From Pseudomonadota bacterium (lineage in GTDB: Bacteria > Pseudomonadota > Gammaproteobacteria > Steroidobacterales > Steroidobacteraceae), in contig JAFEDT010000009.1 in the NCBI GenBank assembly GCA_018241445.1, forward strand, positions 101,300-165,299: a stretch of DNA of 64,000 nucleotides, written 5' to 3'. Below, piece by piece: positions 1-7,602 of this stretch; position 1 is the stretch's first letter, and each line of letters begins with the position of its first letter. Both the position numbers and the translations under genes were made by a program. The notes under the pieces are model-generated. The model saw only the letters and a program-made list of their open reading frames with translations, was not told where the DNA came from and made no database searches.

Positions 1-81
1 ACGTACCCCGACGATGACCTGTGTGCACGGCTGGTCGAAGGCCACTGGGTATTCACGCACAAGAACGGCCAGGCGTACTGA
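1..81 (+). CDS. 3' end of an unidentified gene (partial)
   Basis: The window opens inside a reading frame that ends with TGA at 79-81. The 26 visible residues end in ...FTHKNGQAY. Nothing in them identifies a family. The following gene starts 53 bases later on the same strand, so the two could be co-transcribed. This is called a gene only because the frame is open from the first base and a ribosome-binding region for the next gene follows. Confidence 0.35.
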   Translation, partial: TYPDDDLCARLVEGHWVFTHKNGQAY

Positions 82-134
82 GGGTAAGGCTTCTGCCACT
101 TGACGATTGTCCACCCGAAAGACTGGAGGGAACA

Positions 135-440
135 ATGAATCTCGATAAGCGATATCTGATATGGGCGCTGGGTTTCGCTGCGGTCGGCCTGGCGTTGGGG
201 ATCTACATGGCTGCGTCGCACAATCACGCAGAGCTGGTCGCCCACGCTCATATTCTGTTGATCGGCTTCGTGCTGTCGTTTGTTTACGGGATCATTCACA
301 GATTGTGGCTGGAGAAGCCCAGTCGGGCTGTTGCCAATATCCAGTTTGTGCTGCACCAGGCGGCGGCCATAACCGTCTCCGTGGGGTTATTTCTGTTGTA
401 CGGCGGCTTTGTACCGGAGTCGAAGCTCGATCCGGTTTTG
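135..440 (+). pseudogene. 5' part of a small membrane-protein gene split by an IS110 element
   Basis: ATG at 135 follows a GGAGGGAAC ribosome-binding site. The first ~102 codons encode a multipass membrane protein with hydrophobic helices at about residues 8-24, 36-54 and 72-92, and a histidine-rich stretch (HNHAELVAHAH). The style resembles short proteins related to heme-copper oxidase subunit I, but that relation is tentative. After FVPESKLDPVL the frame runs into unrelated sequence and stops at 519-521. The missing C-terminus (…LLAMVLMLYMVIRFGRDARAA) is found in frame at 2059-2145, beyond the insertion sequence. The gene is therefore interrupted, and any product would lack its last helix. 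Confidence 0.7.
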
Positions 441-787
441 ACATGTCCTGTGGTGTCAAGCGAAGGCACACTCTTTTCTCGCGCAAGCACGAAGGAGCTG
501 AGTCGGGAGAAAGAAGCGTGACACCGAAGCGGGAACGCGACGCGCGAGAGATGGCTGCGACGATGGATCATTCTGACATCCGCGGATTGGCTACCGCATT
601 TCATCTCTTCCTCGCGGGGCTGCCTCGCTCTAGGAACTGGGATCATCACCAGGATGCCCGTATAAAACTCGTCGAGGATTCCCCTCATCGGCCTCGCGCA
701 TCGCGTTGCCGTTTCGGTGTGGAGCCTTCGGATGAGTGGCGGTCGGTGGGTCACCTCCGTGATCGACTGGGACTTGAGGGGAGCGGC
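441..787. other. Non-coding end of the IS110 element downstream of the transposase
   Basis: About 347 bases between the inferred IS edge and the transposase stop contain no convincing gene. Open frames crossing it have no recognisable content. In the IS1111 branch of the IS110 family the bridge RNA is encoded at this (3') end, so this is one of two candidate places for it. I could not fold it reliably by eye. Confidence 0.4.
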
Positions 788-1900
788 TCAGGCAGGGATC
801 TTCACGTGCCGGGCGATATCCCAGATGAAGCCGGCGAGCTCACGAGCGACCGCCACGCAGCATTTGTTTTGAGTCATTTTCCGCCCTGCGTTGAGTTTGC
901 GAAACCGGTACGTGAGACGCAGCTGCGCTCGCCAGGCGATATCGCGAATAGCTTTGGGTTGACCTTCCTGGCGCACTTCGATTGGACGGCTCACGCGGGG
1001 ATTGAAGCGGTAGGTCCAGGCCGCTTCGACCAGGATGCGCCTGGCGTGTTTGTTGCCCGCTTTGGTGATGGGACCCTGGCGGCGAGTGTTGCCGGAGGAG
1101 AACTCGGAGGGGATCAATCCCAGGTACTTCATCAAGGCTTTCGGGTGAGCAAAGCGGGACAGATCGCCGAGCTCAGCGATGAAGGTGACGGCCGCTACGA
1201 AGTCGATGCCGCGCAGACACATCAGGGCCTTGACCACGCCCTTCATGCGCCACTGTTCACATTGCTCGCGCAGCGCCTGGGTGAGGCGCTCGACTCGCTC
1301 GTGGGCGTCTTTGACACACTGACGATATTCATCGAAGGCGATCTGTTGGGCCGGGTGGTCAAACTCGATGGCGGCCAGGTGTCGTTCGTGGGCAGCCGTC
1401 CAGGAGCTTTTGCCCTGATAAGCACGACCATGGCGCAGCAGCATGGCTTTGAGCTGCAGCCGCGCCCGCAGACGCGCACTGCCGGCGTCCTCTCGAGCGC
1501 GAGAGAGATCGCGGATGGCTTCATCGCGCTCATCCGGCATCGCCACTCTCACGAGGTTACCGGCGCGCGACTCCCGTGCCAGAAGCACTGCATCGAGCCG
1601 ATCGGTCTTGATGAGCTTCTCGGCCCCCTGGCGCGTGATGTGCGCGGGGGAGATGACTTCGCAGCGCCAACCGTGTGCATTGAGATGCCGCGCCCAGCCA
1701 TAGCCACAGGGACCGGCCTCGTACACCACCAGAGTGCTACTGCGCTTGGCGCACCGCGTGAGCGCCTTGCACAGCGTTGCCAGCTCAGGCGGCGCGGTGC
1801 CGACAAAGCGCGGGGCGCAGCGCCCCGCTTCAGCTATCGCAATGGCGATGGAATCCTTGTGAACGTCCAATCCGACGTACGAAGTGATAGTCTCTTTCAT
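788..1900 (-). CDS. IS110-family transposase (DEDD recombinase)
   Basis: A 370-residue protein with the two-domain IS110 architecture. The N-terminal RuvC-like DEDD domain shows GLDVHKDS near residue 11, VYEAGPCG near 60 and KTDRLDA near 99. The C-terminal Transposase_20 domain contains YLGLIPSEFSSGNTRRQG followed by ITKAGNKHARRILVEAAW, including the serine region used in catalysis by this family. The length is normal and no frameshift is seen, so the enzyme may be active. Its GGGAGA ribosome-binding site lies within one arm of a 12-bp inverted repeat just upstream, so translation may be restrained. Confidence 0.93.
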   Translation of the reverse strand: MKETITSYVGLDVHKDSIAIAIAEAGRCAPRFVGTAPPELATLCKALTRCAKRSSTLVVYEAGPCGYGWARHLNAHGWRCEVISPAHITRQGAEKLIKTDRLDAVLLARESRAGNLVRVAMPDERDEAIRDLSRAREDAGSARLRARLQLKAMLLRHGRAYQGKSSWTAAHERHLAAIEFDHPAQQIAFDEYRQCVKDAHERVERLTQALREQCEQWRMKGVVKALMCLRGIDFVAAVTFIAELGDLSRFAHPKALMKYLGLIPSEFSSGNTRRQGPITKAGNKHARRILVEAAWTYRFNPRVSRPIEVRQEGQPKAIRDIAWRAQLRLTYRFRKLNAGRKMTQNKCCVAVARELAGFIWDIARHVKIPA

Positions 1901-1901
1901 G

Positions 1902-1999
1902 GGTCTGTCTCCCGCTGCTTAGGCACTTTGAACCCCTTGGGCTCTGTGCATGTGGCTCGGCGTCCGCAACGACGCAACCCACGATATGGGAGACAGACC
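1902..1999 (-). ncRNA. Inverted repeat in the transposase leader; candidate regulatory or bridge RNA
   Basis: GGTCTGTCTCCC at 1902-1913 is exactly complementary to GGGAGACAGACC at 1988-1999. Read on the transposase strand, the second arm ends one base before the ATG and contains its ribosome-binding site, so the leader transcript would fold over it. IS110-family elements carry a structured non-coding bridge RNA in one non-coding end that guides target and donor recognition. Whether this short 158-base end encodes it, or the structure only damps transposase translation, cannot be decided here. Confidence 0.4.
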
Positions 2000-2058
2000 T
2001 CTTCCCCCAACTTGCAAGTCCGTCCCGACCCAAACCGTGGGCCAGGACATGATGTCTA

Positions 2059-2145
2059 GGTACCGCGGCGGTCTCAGTGCTGTTGGCGATGGTGCTCATG
2101 CTTTACATGGTCATCCGGTTCGGTCGCGATGCAAGAGCCGCGTAA
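2059..2145 (+). pseudogene. 3' part of the membrane-protein gene split by IS110
   Basis: In the frame that continues the gene starting at 135, this segment encodes GTAAVSVLLAMVLMLYMVIR and then FGRDARAA with a stop at 2143-2145. It is a hydrophobic helix plus a short basic tail, exactly what the 5' fragment lacks. It has no start codon or ribosome-binding site of its own. Confidence 0.65.
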
Positions 2146-2249
2146 CACGGGTGAGGAAACTGCGCTGCACCAGGTGCGTGGCGGCCGGAGGTCGCGCCGT
2201 CGCTTACCCCCGGCTTGCCGCTCGCCCCTCAAATCAACTGTCATGCGTC

Positions 2250-2432
2250 ATGAACGTCCTCGCCCTGGCCGGCAGTCTGCGGGCCGCTTCCATAAATGCA
2301 GCCTTTTGCAGAGCCGCGTCGCGCCTGGCTCCCGCCGGACTGAACATCACCCTCTACAGGGATCTCGGCGCGCTGCCGCTGTTCAATCCAGACCTCGAGT
2401 CCGCACCGCCCCCCGCAGTCACGCGCTTCAGA
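2250..2432 (+). pseudogene. 5' remnant of an NADPH-dependent FMN reductase gene
   Basis: The first 61 codons (MNVLALAGSLRAASINAAF then ...LYRDLGALPLFNPDLE...VTRFR) match the N-terminal flavodoxin-like half of the NADPH-dependent FMN reductase family, including the GSLRAASIN phosphate-binding loop. After codon 61 the sequence becomes unrelated, and the second half with the PEYNxS-type flavin loop is missing. The fragment runs directly into the ribosome-binding site of the next remnant. It is a truncated, presumably non-functional gene. Confidence 0.65.
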
Positions 2433-2461
2433 CGACATTCCAGGCCAACGCAGGAGGCGCT

Positions 2462-2587
2462 ATGCACTACCAGCCCATCAATCTGGCGGAGAAGTTTGGT
2501 CGGTTCACCGAGCAATGGCAGCCCAGGGTTGCAGGGTGGTGCCTGGCCATCGTTCTTGCTGTACTCTTCGGAGTCCAATGGAGTTGA
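2462..2587 (+). pseudogene. 5' remnant of a cupin-domain gene
   Basis: ATG at 2462 follows a good GGAGG site. The first ~23 residues (MHYQPINLAEKFGRFTEQW...) match the N-terminus of small cupin-domain proteins of the mannose-6-phosphate-isomerase type. The expected continuation with the metal-binding His box is absent. The frame instead ends after 41 codons in a hydrophobic tail (LAIVLAVLFGVQWS). It looks like a deletion that fused the cupin start to other sequence; a short fused membrane peptide could still be made. Confidence 0.55.
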
Positions 2588-2590
2588 CAA

Positions 2591-2782
2591 ATGCGTGTTG
2601 TCACCCTTGTTTTGCTGGTGTTCTGGCTCGCCATGGCCTGGCGCCAGTATCAAAGAGGCGATCTTCTGCTCGCCGGCGTCTTCCTGGTGGTTGGGGTGGT
2701 GCTGACGGTCGTCAGGTATCGCGCCGCAATGAATCGCGCGGCTGCCGCCAGCCAGTCCCAGCCGGTTGACCCAATCAAGTAG
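2591..2782 (+). CDS. Small two-helix membrane protein, unknown function
   Basis: A 63-residue protein starting three bases after the preceding stop. It has hydrophobic stretches at about residues 2-16 and 25-41 and a polar C-terminus. No family is recognised. The spacing suggests translational coupling to the cupin remnant, so it may be a passenger of the same damaged operon. Confidence 0.45.
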   Translation: MRVVTLVLLVFWLAMAWRQYQRGDLLLAGVFLVVGVVLTVVRYRAAMNRAAAASQSQPVDPIK

Positions 2783-2869
2783 TCGCTCCGTGCCGCCTGA
2801 CATACGCCTGCGGCTCCGGGCGGTCGATTCGCCGGACCGGCTGGATGCGATGCAGGCGGAGTAACGCCC

Positions 2870-3118
2870 ATGCTTCAACTTCGACCCAGCTGCGAGTGTT
2901 GCGACCGCGACCTCTCGCCGCAGTCCACCGATGCGTTCATCTGCTCGTTCGAATGCACCTTCTGTCGAACCTGCGCGCAACAGCTTCTGCAGGGGATATG
3001 CCCGAACTGCGGCGGCGAGTTGCTTGCCCGGCCGCGCCGTCCAGCCGACAGGCTGCTGCGCTACCCGGGCTCGACAGAACGCGTTGTTAAGTCCGGCGGT
3101 TGTGCGACGGCCGGGTAG
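2870..3118 (+). CDS. DUF1272-family cysteine-rich protein
   Basis: 82 residues beginning MLQLRPSCECCDRDLSPQS. The pattern CECC...CSFECTFCRTC...CPNCGGEL is that of the DUF1272 family, small proteins with a probable zinc-ribbon fold and unknown role. Eight or more cysteines arranged in CxxC pairs support metal binding. The C-terminal RYPGSTERV motif is also typical. The next gene starts 10 bases after its stop. Confidence 0.85.
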   Translation: MLQLRPSCECCDRDLSPQSTDAFICSFECTFCRTCAQQLLQGICPNCGGELLARPRRPADRLLRYPGSTERVVKSGGCATAG

Positions 3119-3128
3119 AATCCGCCCA

Positions 3129-3392
3129 ATGCACGCAGAGCAGGGCAAGGTCTACTGGTTCCCCGCCAAGCGCTACGGCTGGGGTTGGGGCCCGCCGAGA
3201 ACATGGCAGGGCTGGGTGGTCATGCTGCTGTGGATGCTCGCCGTTGCGGCCGGGCTGTACATCTTGCGGCACAGCATTCAGCCCTTCTCCAGCCTGCTCT
3301 TCGTCCTGATCATGGGCGGGGTGCTGGCGCTGGTGTGTTACCTCACCGGCGAGCCGCCGCGGTGGCGCTGGGGCGGCCGGACGGACGACTGA
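3129..3392 (+). CDS. Small membrane protein, unknown function
   Basis: 87 residues (MHAEQGKVYWFPAKRYGWGW...) with a tryptophan/glycine-rich N-terminus and two hydrophobic helices at about residues 29-46 and 54-71. ATG at 3129 is chosen because upstream in-frame sequence overlaps the DUF1272 gene. Similar short proteins with this WFPAKRYGWGWG opening occur in proteobacteria without known function. The next gene starts 2 bases after the stop. Confidence 0.65.
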   Translation: MHAEQGKVYWFPAKRYGWGWGPPRTWQGWVVMLLWMLAVAAGLYILRHSIQPFSSLLFVLIMGGVLALVCYLTGEPPRWRWGGRTDD

Positions 3393-3394
3393 CC

Positions 3395-3853
3395 GTGGAG
3401 CGACAGCCCGCGGCGAACCCGGCGACTGCTGACTCGGCGGCGCATGCGGTGCGCCTCATGCCCCGGATGCTGCTGCTGTACACCGCGGCAAGCCTGCTGC
3501 ACTTCTGGCACAACGCGCAGCACCTGGCGCAGTACCCGAACCTGCCCGCCACGTGGACACCCGCTGAGGTCTGGCTGGCGTGGTGCGCTGTCACGGGCGT
3601 CGGCGCGCTCGGCTACCTGCTCTACCGCGCTGGCCGCCGCATCGCCGGGCTGACGATTCTCGCCATCTATGGTGTGGCGGGCCTCGGCGGGCTGCTCCAC
3701 TACACCCGCGCGCCGATGGCGCTGCATGGCGCGGGCATGAATCTCACCATCTGGACGGAAGTGGCCGCGGCCGCGGCATTCCTCGGTTGCCTCGCCGCAA
3801 TTGCGATCAGCGGTACTCAGGGCGCGCGTTCGAACAGCATCTCCCAGGAATAG
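3395..3853 (+). CDS. Membrane protein with about four helices, unknown function
   Basis: GTG at 3395 lies just after the preceding stop; an internal ATG at 3460 is an alternative. The ~152-residue product has hydrophobic segments matching four membrane helices, with conserved-looking HFWHNAQH and LHYTRAPM motifs containing several His residues. Family not recognised. Its 3' end overlaps the convergent gene by 37 bases. Confidence 0.6.
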   Translation: MERQPAANPATADSAAHAVRLMPRMLLLYTAASLLHFWHNAQHLAQYPNLPATWTPAEVWLAWCAVTGVGALGYLLYRAGRRIAGLTILAIYGVAGLGGLLHYTRAPMALHGAGMNLTIWTEVAAAAAFLGCLAAIAISGTQGARSNSISQE

Positions 3854-4254
3854 GCGACCTTCTCGCGCTGCATCAGCACGCCGGTAGAGCGGTAGTGACT
3901 GGGGTCGATCTGTCCCAGGTGCTCCGCACCGTGATAGCCGGATGACTGGCAACCGTACACGGACATGATGGAAGAGCCAATGACCACGAAGCGGCCCTCC
4001 AGCGTGCCGAAGGTGGCGTTCTCGAACTTCCACTTCATGCTGGCGCCATCACTGCCCGGCGGCTCGATGAGGTAGGCGTGCACGAACTCGGCCGGCGGGG
4101 TTGCCAGCACCTTGAGCTTGCCGGACAGCAGCCAGCACGAGGGCTTGTGCGCGATCTCGGTGCGGTTCACGGCCTGCAGAACCTCACCGTCGGCGCGCCG
4201 GAAAGTCCCGGTGGCGGTCCACACGGCCGGCTCGAAGAGGAAGGTGTGCCTCAT
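3817..4254 (-). CDS. Conserved hypothetical soluble protein
   Basis: 145 residues, with no signal peptide or membrane helix. Alternating polar/hydrophobic strands (AVWTATGTFRRADGEVLQA, KWKFENATFGTLEGRFVVIG) suggest a beta-barrel, lipocalin-like fold, but that is inference. The gene is convergent with its left neighbour and divergent from the glyoxalase gene, whose start lies 70 bases away. Confidence 0.6.
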   Translation of the reverse strand: MRHTFLFEPAVWTATGTFRRADGEVLQAVNRTEIAHKPSCWLLSGKLKVLATPPAEFVHAYLIEPPGSDGASMKWKFENATFGTLEGRFVVIGSSIMSVYGCQSSGYHGAEHLGQIDPSHYRSTGVLMQREKVAYSWEMLFERAP

Positions 4255-4323
4255 GAGTCAATTATGGCGCGTGGGAGCGATTCAGGGTACGTTGCGCCGA
4301 AACGACAGCCATTGAGGCCTCCT

Positions 4324-5115
4324 ATGCTGACCGAACGGCTCTGGCCGGGGAATTCCCTGCGCAATTTCCACTATCTCATCGCCTGTCCGCAGACGGGCGA
4401 AGCCCTCGCGGTGGACCCGCTGGACTGGCAGCTGTGCCTGGACGCGGCACGCAAGCGCGGCTGGCAGATCACGCAGATCCTCTCCACCCATGAGCACGAG
4501 GACCACACCGGCGGCAACGCGGGGCTTAAGTCTGCCACCGGCGCGCAGGTGATGTCGCACGCCGGCGCGGCCGCGCGTATCGGCGGCGTCGACCGTGGAC
4601 TGTCGAAGGGCGACGTGATCCGGGTCGGACGCACTGTCGAGCTCGAATGCCTGGACACGCCCGGGCACACGATGACGCACGTGTGCCTGCTGTCGCACAC
4701 CGAGCAGCCGGCGCTGTTCTGCGGCGACACCCTGTTCAACGCCGGCGCGGGCAACTGCCACAACGGCGGCGATCCCGCCGTGCTGTACGACACCTTCGCC
4801 AGCCAGCTCGCACGGCTGCCGGACAGCACGCGTGTCTATCCCGGCCACGAGTACCTGGCGCGCAACCTGGAGTTCACGCTGGATCGCGAGCCCACCAACC
4901 CCGACGCGGCAACGTACCTGGCGCGCGCGCGGGAAAACAATGCCAACAGCGCTCCAGTGACCACCCTGGCCGAGGAGCGGCGCATCAACACCTTCTTCCG
5001 CCTGCAGAACCCGGCGGTGATCGCACGGCTGCGCCAGGCCTTTCCCGACATCGGCGAGCACCCCGACCCGCGCACGGTATTCATCCGCCTGCGGGAACTG
5101 CGCAACCGCTGGTAG
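4324..5115 (+). CDS. gloB: Hydroxyacylglutathione hydrolase (glyoxalase II)
   Basis: A 263-residue metallo-beta-lactamase-fold protein. The THEHEDHTGG motif gives H56-x-H58-x-D60-H61. Further metal ligands are in PGHTMTH, FCGDTLF and YPGHEY, and the C-terminal domain ends NPDPRTVFIRLRELRN-like (PDPRTVFIRLRELRN), typical of GloB. It hydrolyses S-D-lactoylglutathione to D-lactate and glutathione in the cytosol, the second step of methylglyoxal detoxification. Length matches the family. The AI-2E transporter gene follows after 5 bases, so the two are probably co-transcribed. Confidence 0.9.
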   Translation: MLTERLWPGNSLRNFHYLIACPQTGEALAVDPLDWQLCLDAARKRGWQITQILSTHEHEDHTGGNAGLKSATGAQVMSHAGAAARIGGVDRGLSKGDVIRVGRTVELECLDTPGHTMTHVCLLSHTEQPALFCGDTLFNAGAGNCHNGGDPAVLYDTFASQLARLPDSTRVYPGHEYLARNLEFTLDREPTNPDAATYLARARENNANSAPVTTLAEERRINTFFRLQNPAVIARLRQAFPDIGEHPDPRTVFIRLRELRNRW

Positions 5116-5120
5116 TGCCG

Positions 5121-6182
5121 ATGCAGTCGCCCTTCTACCAACGCACTTTCCAGCTCGCGGTCGCCGCGGTGCTCGGCTTGTGCCTGTTCCAGATTCTCAA
5201 TCCCCTGCGCGGCATGCTGGGCTGGGCGATGGTGCTGGCCTTCATCCTGCATCCACTGCACGAGCGGCTGACCCGCCGGCTGCGCGGCCGCGAATCACTG
5301 TCGGCGGGCCTGCTCACCGGGCTGACGCCGTTCGTCGTGCTGGCGCCGCTGTCGATGCTGGGAGTGATCTTTGCCGGGCAGGTGGCGCGCCTGGTGGAAT
5401 ACGCGCGCCGCAACAGCGACCAGCTCCCCTCTTACCCGGAGCTGTTGGACCGCCTCTCGCGGTACCGGCTGACCAGCAGCGCGGTGGGCTGGCTGCGCGA
5501 GCACGCCACCCTCAGCGCGGCGCAGGTGCAGGACTGGGTCACCAGCAGCCTCCAGGGCATGCTCAAGTCCGCCGCTGCGATGGGAGGCGATGTGGCGCTG
5601 GGCGTGGTCGGCACGCTGGCGGGCTTCTTCATCGTGCTGTTCATGCTGTACTTCTTCCTCAAGGACGGCCGCGAGATCCTCGACAGCCTGACCCCCCTGC
5701 TGCCTCTGGAAAGCGAGCGCCGCACGCGCCTGCTGCAGTACCTCGCCGACGTGACCCGCGCAGTGGTGTTCGGCTCGGTAGGTACGGCGGTCTTCCAGGG
5801 TGTGCTGACCGGGATCGGATTCGCACTGGTCGGCCTGCCCGCCGCGGTGGTATTCGCAGTGCTCGCGACCATCAGTGCGCTGCTGCCGGCCGGCACGGCG
5901 CTGGTGACGGTGCCGGCGGTGCTGTACCTGTTCTTCACCGGACGGTGGGGTGCCGCGATCTTCCTGGGAATCTGGGCGGCGGCAGTGGGTGTGGCGGACA
6001 ACTTCGTGCGTCCCTTCCTGACCCGGCGGCACGCGGAAGTCTCCACGCTCGCCATCTTCATCGGCGCCATCGGCGGCGTGGCGGCGTTCGGCATCCTGGG
6101 GCTGGTGATCGGCCCCGTGCTGTTGAGCTTCGTTGTGGCGCTGGTGCGCTTCGCCGACGAGGACAGCCGCAGAAGCACCTGA
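5121..6182 (+). CDS. AI-2E family (PerM-like) transporter
   Basis: 353 residues with about eight hydrophobic helices and the family's long hydrophilic segment after the second helix pair. Signature segments include FMLYFFLKDGREI, the glycine-rich FQGVLTGIGFALVGLPAAVV and VADNFVRPFLTRR. Family members export varied small substrates or ions; here the substrate is unknown. Start ATG at 5121 is 5 bases downstream of gloB. Confidence 0.88.
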   Translation: MQSPFYQRTFQLAVAAVLGLCLFQILNPLRGMLGWAMVLAFILHPLHERLTRRLRGRESLSAGLLTGLTPFVVLAPLSMLGVIFAGQVARLVEYARRNSDQLPSYPELLDRLSRYRLTSSAVGWLREHATLSAAQVQDWVTSSLQGMLKSAAAMGGDVALGVVGTLAGFFIVLFMLYFFLKDGREILDSLTPLLPLESERRTRLLQYLADVTRAVVFGSVGTAVFQGVLTGIGFALVGLPAAVVFAVLATISALLPAGTALVTVPAVLYLFFTGRWGAAIFLGIWAAAVGVADNFVRPFLTRRHAEVSTLAIFIGAIGGVAAFGILGLVIGPVLLSFVVALVRFADEDSRRST

Positions 6183-6278
6183 GCGCTCCGGATCCCGCGC
6201 GCCCTCGTGGCCGCGCGGCAGGGCGCCGTTCCATGGAACCCGCTGCCGCAGCCTGACCCGCCGCTGCGCGGCTTGCGC

Positions 6279-7586
6279 CTAGTGGGGGGCAGCTGCCCCC
6301 GCGGGCACCGTGGCCGCCGCCGGCAGCTCGCCGCGCAGGCGTTCGCTGACCGCCTGGGCCTGCGCCAGCACGCGCAGCACGTTGCCCCCGGCCAGTTTGC
6401 CCAGGTCCGCATCGCTCCAGCCGCGGTGCGCCAGCTCTTCCAGCAGCGGCCGGAACCCGGCTACCCCGTCCATGCCGGCCGGCGCCTCGGGGATACCGTC
6501 GAAGTCGGAGCCGAGACCAACATGGTCCGCACCGGCGACGTCGTGGATGTGCTGAATGTGCGCCGCCACGTCCGCGAGCGTGACCGGTGGCTTCGGATGC
6601 GCCTTCTCCCATTCGGCAAGCGCCTGGGCGGCTCGCTCGGGCTGTCCGATGTACAGGCCGCCGAAGGGCGGGCTGTTCAGGCGTGCGTGCTCGGCGGCTT
6701 CCTCGGCCTCCCAGCGACGGCGCGCTTCCGAGACGTAGCCGGGATAGAAATTGACCATGACCACGCCGCCATTGCGCGCCACCAGGCGCAGCACGTCGTC
6801 CGGAACGTTACGCGGGTGATCGGTGAGGGCCCGCGCGGAGGAGTGTGAATAGATCACCGGCGCGCGCGTTACCCGCAGCGCCGCACGCATGGTCTCCTGC
6901 GACACATGCGACAGGTCGACCAGCATGCCGAGGCGGTTCATCTCGCGCACCACGGTCTCGCCGAAGGGCGTCAGGCCGTGATGGCGGGGTGCGTCGGTGG
7001 CGGAGTCGGCCCAGTCGTTGTCGGCCGAGTGCGTGAGCGTCATGTAGCGGGCGCCGGCGTCGTAATAGCCGCGCAGCACGGCCAGCGAGTCGTTGATCTG
7101 GTGGCCGCCCTCCACCCCAATCAGGCAGGCGATGCGGTGCTCCCGGTGCAGGCGCGCGACATCAGTCGCGGTGTAGGCCATGCCGAGCTCGGGATAACGT
7201 GCGCACATCGACTTCACCAGGTCGATCTGCTCCAGCGTCACCTGTACCACCTGCGGCCCGGTGATCGCCGAATCGACCCACACGGACCAGAACTGGCCGC
7301 CAACGCCGCCGGCCCGCAGGCGCGGCAGGTCGGTCATGAGCGGCGCGCCGCCGTCGGCTGGCAGCGGCAGCCCCGCGGTCGGCTTCGCCAGGTCGATGCG
7401 CGACAGGTCGCCGCCGAAACGGACACGGATCTCCCACGGCAGGTCGTTGTGCCCGTCGATGAGCGGTGTCTGCGCGAGCACGCGCTGTACGCGTTGCGCG
7501 TCGCTGTCGGCGGCCCGCACCGCCAACGGCAGTGACAGGACGAGGAGGAACGCGGCGCCGCAGGCGCGGGAAAAACGGTTGTTCAT
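6279..7586 (-). CDS. Membrane dipeptidase (peptidase family M19), exported
   Basis: 435 residues with a Sec signal peptide (AAFLLVLSLPLAVRA, cleavage near residue 25). The zinc-binding renal-dipeptidase signature is present: DGHND (H46, D48), the bridging Glu in VEGGHQ, and the later His residues in VDLSHVS and YSHSSARAL, plus GSDFDG. M19 enzymes hydrolyse dipeptides and accept a D-residue at the C-terminal position. That fits the surrounding D-amino-acid locus: it would release D-amino acids from dipeptides in the periplasm. The XRE-cupin regulator lies 16 bases upstream on the same strand. Confidence 0.92.
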   Translation of the reverse strand: MNNRFSRACGAAFLLVLSLPLAVRAADSDAQRVQRVLAQTPLIDGHNDLPWEIRVRFGGDLSRIDLAKPTAGLPLPADGGAPLMTDLPRLRAGGVGGQFWSVWVDSAITGPQVVQVTLEQIDLVKSMCARYPELGMAYTATDVARLHREHRIACLIGVEGGHQINDSLAVLRGYYDAGARYMTLTHSADNDWADSATDAPRHHGLTPFGETVVREMNRLGMLVDLSHVSQETMRAALRVTRAPVIYSHSSARALTDHPRNVPDDVLRLVARNGGVVMVNFYPGYVSEARRRWEAEEAAEHARLNSPPFGGLYIGQPERAAQALAEWEKAHPKPPVTLADVAAHIQHIHDVAGADHVGLGSDFDGIPEAPAGMDGVAGFRPLLEELAHRGWSDADLGKLAGGNVLRVLAQAQAVSERLRGELPAAATVPAGAAAPH

Positions 7587-7602
7587 GCGAAATCCCCAGG
7601 TG

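Larger units (their letters stand above)
441..2058. mobile_element. IS110-family insertion sequence
   Basis: Bounds are inferred by rejoining the two halves of the disrupted membrane-protein gene: ...DPVL ends at 440 and ...GTAAVSVLLAM resumes at about 2059. This gives an element of about 1.6 kb, within the usual IS110-family size range. It contains one transposase gene on the minus strand, about 158 bases before its start codon and about 347 bases after its stop. No long terminal inverted repeats are visible, as expected for this family. GACATG occurs near both edges (440-445 and 2046-2051), so the exact ends are uncertain by several bases. Confidence 0.7.

Noticed and set aside
161..2059. 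A 632-codon open frame on the plus strand across the IS110 element
   Set aside because: It is antisense to the intact transposase, has no recognisable protein motifs, and arises from high GC content.
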